Assembly: GCA_946497585.1 (NCBI GenBank) | Contig: CAMMLF010000053.1 | Location: forward strand, 1 to 10,927 | Source: an uncultured Clostridium sp. | Lineage (GTDB): Bacteria; Bacillota; Clostridia; TANB77; CAG-508 | Direction of reading: 5' to 3' | DNA length: 10,927 bases | Shown: positions 5,941 through 10,927 of the stretch, one piece after another | Layout: each line of letters opens with the position of its first letter | How positions within the stretch are numbered: the stretch's first letter is position 1 | Notes under the pieces: generated by a model | Seen by the model: the letters and a program-made list of their open reading frames with translations, nothing else | What the model was told of the DNA's origin: nothing | The model's database searches: none | Position numbers and translations under genes: made by a program

Positions 5941-6534
5941 ATGATAAAACACATACCAAATATTTTAACAGTAATTAGATTTATATTTATACCATCAATT
6001 GTATTAGCACTTGTATATGATAATTACCTACTAGCTTTAATACTCTTTACTCTATCATCCCTAACAGATGTTTTAGATGGAAAGATTGCAAGAAAGTATA
6101 ATGCAATATCCGATTTTGGAAAATTAATGGACCCATTAGCAGATAAGTTAACTCAACTTTCCATTTTATTAACTTTAGCAATAAAAGGCGTTATTGACTG
6201 GTGGATTGTCGTTATATTAGTATTAAAAGAAACTGTTATGATTGCTGGTGCTTCATTCCTATATGGAAAAAGCCTAGTAGTTTCAAGTAAATGGTATGGA
6301 AAACTTACAACAGTTTTAATATACATTGCTGTAGTAAGCTCTTGTATTATTAAAATATATGGTTTCTATAGATTTGATATATATATTTACGCATTGGCTG
6401 TTTTATTTGCTATATTCTCACTTATTATGTATTTTACATATTTCTATGGAAATGGATATTTGCCAAATAAAGAGGAATTAAAGAAGCAGTCAAAAACTGT
6501 ACCAGAAAAAAGTGTTAGAAATAAAAAGCAATAA
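5941..6534 (+). CDS. pgsA: CDP-diacylglycerol--glycerol-3-phosphate 3-phosphatidyltransferase
   Basis: A 197-residue membrane enzyme of phosphatidylglycerol synthesis, which transfers a phosphatidyl group from CDP-diacylglycerol to glycerol 3-phosphate, releasing CMP. The complete CDP-alcohol phosphotransferase signature is present: D43-x2-D46-G47-x2-A50-R51-x8-G60-x3-D64-x3-D68. The N-terminal PNILTVIRFIFIP is typical of PgsA and several hydrophobic helices follow. The C-terminus carries a ~30-residue Lys-rich tail. AAAGGA lies 10 nt before the ATG. No separate promoter is obvious among the upstream repeats, so it could be read through from the unfoldase gene 165 nt upstream. Another phospholipid synthase of the same superfamily is possible, but the N-terminus and size favour PgsA. 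Confidence 0.88.
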   Translation: MIKHIPNILTVIRFIFIPSIVLALVYDNYLLALILFTLSSLTDVLDGKIARKYNAISDFGKLMDPLADKLTQLSILLTLAIKGVIDWWIVVILVLKETVMIAGASFLYGKSLVVSSKWYGKLTTVLIYIAVVSSCIIKIYGFYRFDIYIYALAVLFAIFSLIMYFTYFYGNGYLPNKEELKKQSKTVPEKSVRNKKQ

Positions 6535-6553
6535 TAGTTAAGATTAAATAAAT

Positions 6554-6703
6554 AGTACCAAGATACATTCTAGAGCATTTCAGCGAACGAGAGCAGTCAC
6601 AGCATTTATGGCTTGCAATATGTGTTATCTGCGAAGTGGAGCGTGCAAGCTGGAGCGAATAGCGACCCGCGCAGTGAAATGCGGAAGAATGTATCTTGGT
6701 ACT
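6554..6703 (+). repeat. ~150-bp structured repeat element, copy 1
   Basis: The outer arms AGTACCAAGATACATTCT (6554-6571) and AGAATGTATCTTGGTACT (6686-6703) are perfect 18-bp reverse complements. Inside is a GC-richer core (6567-6690) almost identical to that of copy 2 at 7453-7605. Further inward, GCATTTCA pairs with TGAAATGC near the right end, and GCTTGCA (6611-6617) pairs with TGCAAGC (6644-6650), so a long folded structure is likely. A further 7-bp pairing (TAATAGT/ACTATTA) lies outside. The element fills the convergent gap between pgsA and the BofC-like gene, so its outer stem may also act as a terminator. No ORF is evident. It could be a structured RNA or a small non-autonomous mobile element; I do not recognise its family. 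Confidence 0.8.
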
Positions 6704-6725
6704 TTATTCACTATTAAATATACTA

Positions 6726-7328
6726 TTATTCAAAATCTTCTAGCTTTTTTGCGAGTTCATTTTGACCGTAGGCTGTGATTCCTTGTTTTAAAAGTTCCAC
6801 ATCTTCTTCTGGCAAATATTGAACAGGTATATCTGTTTCTTCTTTTAAAGTTCTATTTCCATCACTATCAATTGAATAAACCACTATATTCTCATCATTA
6901 ACTGTAATTAAGTAATGTTCATCACAATTTCCCTGAAACTCTTTATATAGTTTTACTTCATCTGCTGTAAAGCTTTTTATTTCCCAATCACTGTATGCGT
7001 TTTTAAAATATTCTTCATCTTTATTCACTTCTGACTCTTCGACTTGCTGTTTTTGAATTATAGTATGTCCACAATCTGTATAATGTTTTTCAAAAATAAT
7101 GTATGCATTAGGTGAAAGTTTAACATCCGAACCACTTGTAGCAACTACGTCTTCATGTATTCCATTTGTTTTTACTATATTTGATTCTATTAATTCATTG
7201 ACCTTTCTAATTTCATTTATCTGAGCTTCTTGCAAATTGTTTCTATCTATTATGGCATATACAATTCCGCTGACCATTCCTAAAACTATTGCAATACAAA
7301 TTAAAATAATAATTGTAGATTTTTTCAT
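6726..7328 (-). CDS. BofC-like membrane-anchored protein
   Basis: A 200-residue protein with one N-terminal membrane segment (about 5-27) and a short coiled stretch (30-50). From residue ~72 it carries a domain resembling the C-terminal domain of BofC: NAYIIFEKHYTDCGH, then DWEIKSFTADEVKLYKEFQGNC and YLPEEDVELLKQGI, ending EDFE. Two cysteines (86 and 135) could form a disulfide in the exported part. Bacillus BofC is a forespore-made exported protein that controls SpoIVB signalling, but Clostridia carry many relatives of unknown role, so sporulation function is only inferred. I chose ATG 7328, which has GGAG 8 nt upstream, over a TTG 14 codons earlier. The gene is bracketed by two direct copies of a ~150-bp repeat. 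Confidence 0.68.
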   Translation of the reverse strand: MKKSTIIILICIAIVLGMVSGIVYAIIDRNNLQEAQINEIRKVNELIESNIVKTNGIHEDVVATSGSDVKLSPNAYIIFEKHYTDCGHTIIQKQQVEESEVNKDEEYFKNAYSDWEIKSFTADEVKLYKEFQGNCDEHYLITVNDENIVVYSIDSDGNRTLKEETDIPVQYLPEEDVELLKQGITAYGQNELAKKLEDFE

Positions 7329-7395
7329 ATACTCATCTCCAAATTCTTGGACTAATACGTTTTTTTGCAAGTTTGTCCAAATTATTTTATGAGTA

Positions 7396-7424
7396 TATTT
7401 TTTCCAAAATTGTTTAAATTATAC
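7396..7424 (-). promoter_or_regulatory. Candidate sigma-F/sigma-G-like promoter for the BofC-like gene
   Basis: On the minus strand, GTATA (7420-7424) matches the forespore -35 consensus GYWTA. GGAAAAAATA (7396-7405) matches the -10 consensus GGNRANAHTR at every position. The gap is 14 nt, about one short of usual. It lies ~68 nt before the ATG. In such AT-rich DNA a chance match is possible. A weak sigma-A-like alternative (TTGGAA, then TAATTT) overlaps it. Confidence 0.35.
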
Positions 7425-7452
7425 GTTAAAATTCACAGTTTAATTTTTACTT

Positions 7453-7605
7453 ACGCTTAAATATATATTCTATAGCATTTCAGCGAACGAAAGCAGTCAC
7501 AGCATTTATGACTTGTCATATGGGTTATCTGCGAAGTGGAGCGTGCAAGCTGGAGCGAATAGCGACCCGAAGAGTAGGAATGCGGAAGAATATATATTTA
7601 AGCGT
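7453..7605 (+). repeat. ~150-bp structured repeat element, copy 2
   Basis: The same orientation and nearly the same core as copy 1 (6554-6703), including the unchanged segment TTATCTGCGAAGTGGAGCGT and the following GCAAGCTGGAGCGAATAGCG. The outer arms, ACGCTTAAATATATATTCT (7453-7471) and AGAATATATATTTAAGCGT (7587-7605), are a perfect 19-bp inverted repeat whose sequence is unrelated to copy 1's arms apart from the inner ATTCT/AGAAT. It lies downstream of comEC and upstream of the BofC-like gene. Together with the promoter candidate at 7396-7424 it accounts for most of the 7329-7632 gap; nothing else is seen there. Confidence 0.8.
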
Positions 7606-7632
7606 TAGAAATATCATAAGATATAATTAAAC

Positions 7633-9843
7633 TTATTTGACACTATTTAGTATTGTGTTAATTATAATTTGTTTGTTAAATTTTATACTAATTTCTCCAC
7701 ATTCGTCTGTTCTATAAATTTCGCAACCTATACTTTCAAGTCTTTCAATTACTCCACTATTTGGATGACCAAAATTATTATCTTCTCCTACTCCAATTAG
7801 TGCAATTTGAGGTTTTACCGCTTCTAAAAATGCCTTTGTTGTAGATGTTTTTGAACCATGATGTGCAACTTTTAATATAGTAGATTTTAATTCTCCTAAA
7901 TTGTCCGAATACAAACTTAATATTTTGTTTTCTGCTTTTTCTTCGATATCGCCTGTAAACAAAATTGATATATTTTTCCACAGAAATTTAAAAACTATTG
8001 CATTGTTATTTTTTTCATTGTCTGTTATAGGCTCATTATTTGGAAATAATATTTTTATTGTGCAATCTCCTATTTTTATAATATCTCCTTTTTTTACATA
8101 TATTAAATTTGTATTTTGCTTTTTGGCTAAACTCAGAAAAGTATCATATTCGTTAGATTCCTGCCCTAAGCTTGAAATAATTGCATTTTTTACTTTCATG
8201 TTTTCCATTATAAAATTAAGTCCCTGGCAGTGGTCTGAATCAAAATGAGATACTATAACATAATCTATTGTATTTATTCCTCTATCTAAAAGATACGGAA
8301 ACAAAGTTTGTTCTCCTACATCAAATGTTTCTCCATATGAGCTACCTCCTCCATCTATCAAAATTGTTTTATTACTCACTCTAATTAAAGTACTGTCCCC
8401 CTGCCCTACATCTATAAAATTAATTTCTAAGTTATCTCTTTTTGAAGTTAATACAGGATAAATGAAATTTAAAATTATTATTGCTATGGTAAAAAAAGCT
8501 ATTGTTTTTTTACTTAATATCCTGCTTTTTTGCTTTTTTACAAGTAGATACAAAAACAAATAAAACAATATTATTAAAATCAAATTTGGAGTAACCACAT
8601 ATATTTTTGAAAATGGAATTAAACTACATATGTGAGCAATATATATTAGTATTTTGAGCATTAAATTAAGTATTATAAATAATGGAAAGATAAAATTATG
8701 TAGTACCATATATAAAAGTATTAATGCAAAGGCATAAAGCACTATTATGCCAAGTATCGCTCCTGCAAGCAAATTTGAAATTACAAAAGAAAGTGAAATG
8801 GTATTGAAAGTATACATCATTATTGGAATGATTACTATATTTGCTGAAATTGTTACACTAATTGATTCTTTAATGTAATTATTGATTTTATTGCTCAATT
8901 GTTCTATTGAATTTGTTACAACCTTATTAAAAGCAACTATTCCTATAACTCCACCATAAGATAGCTGTACTCCTACATCAAATATTATATATGGATTTAA
9001 TATAATTTGAATTAGCATTGCTATAGCCATATTGTTCCATATGTCAGATTTTCTATGTATTATGCTTGCTATTATTCCCAAAGATGCCATTATTCCAGAC
9101 CTTACAACCGAGCCAGTATTACCAGTTAAGTTCATAAATAATATTATAACTATTATCATTAATATTTGGCCTAATCGTTTACGTTTGAGAAATTTATTTA
9201 TATATGTAACTGCTAAAATTATATATACAAAATGCGACCCTGATACTGCAAGCATATGAGTTAAATTTGAGGTTTTAAAATCTTCTTGTATATCTTTTGC
9301 TAAATTAGTTCTATCACCAATAACCAATCCTATACACAGTTCAGCCTCATCTTCGCCCAAATTTTCCTTTAAAATGCCTTTTATATATTCTTTAAATGAA
9401 ATTATACCTCTTTGTATAAAACTCCCCTTATTTTTTGATTTAAGCTCTATTTGTGAGCCATCAAAAGTTCCATAAATGTTTTGTGTTTTTAAATATAAAG
9501 AGTAATCATAACCACCATAGTTTCTTTGAACATTTGGCTTGTTGTATACGCCATTAAAGGTAATGATGTCACCATATTCTAATTCTTTGCTATAATCTTT
9601 CTTTTTAACATCTAGTAGAAATTTTTTACCCGCAAAAATTTCATTTATTTTCTTAATTTTTATAATATATGTAGTTTTATAATCAGTTTCAGATTTTTTG
9701 CCTAATATAATTCCCTCAAATTTCTCATTGGTGCCATCTAATTCATAAACTTTATCATAGTCAAAAAAAACTACACCACAAGAGTGCAGTCCTATTATTG
9801 CCACAATTACAATAATAGTGAGAACACAAATTGGCCTATTCAT
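7633..9843 (-). CDS. comEC: ComEC/Rec2-family DNA-uptake channel protein
   Basis: A 736-residue protein, full length for the family, that carries transforming single-stranded DNA across the membrane. After one N-terminal membrane segment comes the DUF4131 region (to ~130). The ComEC competence domain begins with GLVIGDR (172-178) and LAVSGSH (198-204) and spans many membrane helices to about residue 470. The C-terminal metallo-beta-lactamase-like domain has DVGQGDS (478-484), the metal-binding HFDSDH (533-538) and HHGS (661-664), so the nuclease-like site looks intact. AAAGGA lies ~6 nt before ATG 9843. comEA, the usual upstream partner, is absent; an SH3-domain gene lies upstream 91 nt away with no clear terminator, so co-transcription is possible. 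Confidence 0.92.
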   Translation of the reverse strand: MNRPICVLTIIVIVAIIGLHSCGVVFFDYDKVYELDGTNEKFEGIILGKKSETDYKTTYIIKIKKINEIFAGKKFLLDVKKKDYSKELEYGDIITFNGVYNKPNVQRNYGGYDYSLYLKTQNIYGTFDGSQIELKSKNKGSFIQRGIISFKEYIKGILKENLGEDEAELCIGLVIGDRTNLAKDIQEDFKTSNLTHMLAVSGSHFVYIILAVTYINKFLKRKRLGQILMIIVIILFMNLTGNTGSVVRSGIMASLGIIASIIHRKSDIWNNMAIAMLIQIILNPYIIFDVGVQLSYGGVIGIVAFNKVVTNSIEQLSNKINNYIKESISVTISANIVIIPIMMYTFNTISLSFVISNLLAGAILGIIVLYAFALILLYMVLHNFIFPLFIILNLMLKILIYIAHICSLIPFSKIYVVTPNLILIILFYLFLYLLVKKQKSRILSKKTIAFFTIAIIILNFIYPVLTSKRDNLEINFIDVGQGDSTLIRVSNKTILIDGGGSSYGETFDVGEQTLFPYLLDRGINTIDYVIVSHFDSDHCQGLNFIMENMKVKNAIISSLGQESNEYDTFLSLAKKQNTNLIYVKKGDIIKIGDCTIKILFPNNEPITDNEKNNNAIVFKFLWKNISILFTGDIEEKAENKILSLYSDNLGELKSTILKVAHHGSKTSTTKAFLEAVKPQIALIGVGEDNNFGHPNSGVIERLESIGCEIYRTDECGEISIKFNKQIIINTILNSVK

Positions 9844-9934
9844 TTTGTTCCTTTCTGTGCCCCCACTATTTAATTTTTTATATCATTTTTTAGTATAACT
9901 TCTATACACAAATGCATACTTAATAATATCATTT

Positions 9935-10753
9935 TTACTGTCTACTATCTGACAAATATTGTTTCATCATATATCCATCACCGTCAGTAACAGATACTCT
10001 ATACCAGTCTCCTTCTTCTCCGTTTACAGTAACAGGTGTGTTAAGTCCTACACTTGCTACAATGTCTGATGAAGTTGTTGCTTGTGCCCTAATATATACT
10101 GCATCAACATTTACATACATTGTTTTTGGATAATCACTAGTATCTGGAGTATTTTCATCATTTGAGTCTGCATTATTTTCATCAGAAGTATTGTTAGTTA
10201 CTTCATTATTATTCTCATTTGATGTATTTGAATCAGCTCCATCGCTATTATCTCCGTTATCTAAATTATTCTCTTCTGTTCCATTTACATTATCTGTAAA
10301 AATCCATCCAGAAGCTATATCTGTTTGAATATATGCCCATTTACCTGTTATAGAAACAACTAAAACCTCTGCACCACTATTTACTGTTCCAAGTACTGTT
10401 GAATTAAGTAATGGTAATACATATAAATTTGAATTGCTATTCACTATTCCATTTGAGTTTGCGACAGCTGGAATACTAGTATTTGCAGTAGTTTCACTTA
10501 CTTCAACATATTGCCTACTTACATAGCCTGTATAATCTTGATATTGTATTTGATACCAATCTCCTTCTTCTGCAATAATATCAAATGAAGCATCTGCTGG
10601 TAAAACTGTTACCACATTTGATGATGTTGATGGGCTTTCTCTAACATTTAAAAAGTCTGTATCTTTTAAAGTTCCTGTATTTGCAAAACTAACACTTGCC
10701 ATTATTAAGGCAAATATTATAATTATTGATAATATATTTAGCAGTTTTTTCAT
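9935..10753 (-). CDS. Secreted protein with three bacterial SH3 (SH3b) domains
   Basis: A 272-residue protein. Residues 1-24 form a signal peptide with likely cleavage after VSFA. SH3b domain 1 is at ~28-84 (FLNVRESPSTSSNVVTVL, then GDWYQIQYQDYTGYVSRQYV). A more diverged second is at ~103-155, ending WAYIQTDIASGWIF, and a third is at ~212-267 (VYIRAQATTSSDIVASV, then GDWYRVSVTDGDGYMMKQYL). Residues ~158-210 are a low-complexity Asn/Asp/Ser/Glu-rich linker. SH3b domains usually bind peptidoglycan or other wall components. No hydrolase domain is attached, so this may be a wall-binding adaptor. The start is well supported by AGGAGGAG 4-5 nt before the ATG. Confidence 0.82.
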   Translation of the reverse strand: MKKLLNILSIIIIFALIMASVSFANTGTLKDTDFLNVRESPSTSSNVVTVLPADASFDIIAEEGDWYQIQYQDYTGYVSRQYVEVSETTANTSIPAVANSNGIVNSNSNLYVLPLLNSTVLGTVNSGAEVLVVSITGKWAYIQTDIASGWIFTDNVNGTEENNLDNGDNSDGADSNTSNENNNEVTNNTSDENNADSNDENTPDTSDYPKTMYVNVDAVYIRAQATTSSDIVASVGLNTPVTVNGEEGDWYRVSVTDGDGYMMKQYLSDSRQ

Positions 10754-10863
10754 TTAGCTCCTCCTATGTCCTATTATTACTTTTATTCATAGCTTTTTTG
10801 TGTTTTCTTTCACACAACTTGGAAATTTTTTATATCTTATTATTTATAAAAATATTCATAATT

Positions 10864-10892
10864 ATCTTATAACTAATGCCCTTCAAAGTCAA
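10864..10892 (-). promoter_or_regulatory. Sigma-A promoter for the SH3-domain gene
   Basis: On the minus strand, TTGACT (10887-10892) and TAAGAT (10864-10869) are 17 nt apart. The leader would be about 100 nt and includes a small TTGTGT/ACACAA stem at 10798-10817. Nothing else is seen in 10754-10927. Confidence 0.55.
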
Positions 10893-10927
10893 GATATTTG
10901 TAACAATTTTGTAATATTTGTTGTATT

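Noticed and set aside
7901..8248. Plus-strand ORF within comEC
   Set aside because: Antisense shadow of the strongly supported metallo-beta-lactamase domain.
1..10927. DGR template repeat elsewhere in the window
   Set aside because: No second copy of the GC-rich 113-271 block, with or without adenine substitutions, was found on either strand. The other GC-richer blocks (the ~150-bp repeats) are unrelated to it.

Overview
The window comes from an AT-rich, low-GC Gram-positive bacterium, most likely an anaerobic Clostridia-type Bacillota. The evidence is strong AGGAGG-type ribosome sites, consensus sigma-A promoters, a ClpE-like unfoldase, a BofC-like protein, bacterial SH3 repeats and a CmpB-type membrane protein. 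Nothing in the window allows a species assignment.

Left end (1-1544). The minus-strand gene at 110-1177 encodes a membrane-anchored surface protein with a C-terminal C-type-lectin/FGE-like domain. Its last ~50 codons form a GC-rich block dominated by NNC/NNT codons, the signature of a diversity-generating retroelement (DGR) variable region. Two perfect hairpins with the same GTAA loop follow directly. The reverse transcriptase and template repeat are not in the window and may lie just left of base 1. The gene has a consensus promoter about 300 nt upstream, and the leader between them carries a short ORF built around an (AG)13 microsatellite.

Centre-left (1545-3423). Two minus-strand membrane or secreted protein genes follow: a CmpB-family (putative ABC-transporter type IV) protein and a DUF4163/DUF3298-like anchored protein. 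The latter has a consensus promoter that diverges from the promoter of the next gene.

Centre (3424-6534, plus strand). A ClpE-like AAA+ unfoldase with an N-terminal zinc finger is followed by a cluster of 44-bp palindromic tandem repeats and then pgsA (phosphatidylglycerophosphate synthase).

Centre-right (6535-7632). A BofC-like gene on the minus strand is bracketed by two directly oriented copies of a ~150-bp element. The two cores are nearly identical, but the outer stems differ completely between copies while staying perfectly self-complementary within each. A sigma-F/G-like promoter candidate precedes the BofC-like gene.

Right end (7633-10927). A full-length comEC (DNA-uptake channel) and a secreted protein with three SH3 domains are on the minus strand, the latter behind a consensus sigma-A promoter.

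The most unusual content is the DGR target with its twin hairpins and microsatellite leader, followed by the ~150-bp structured repeat pair.
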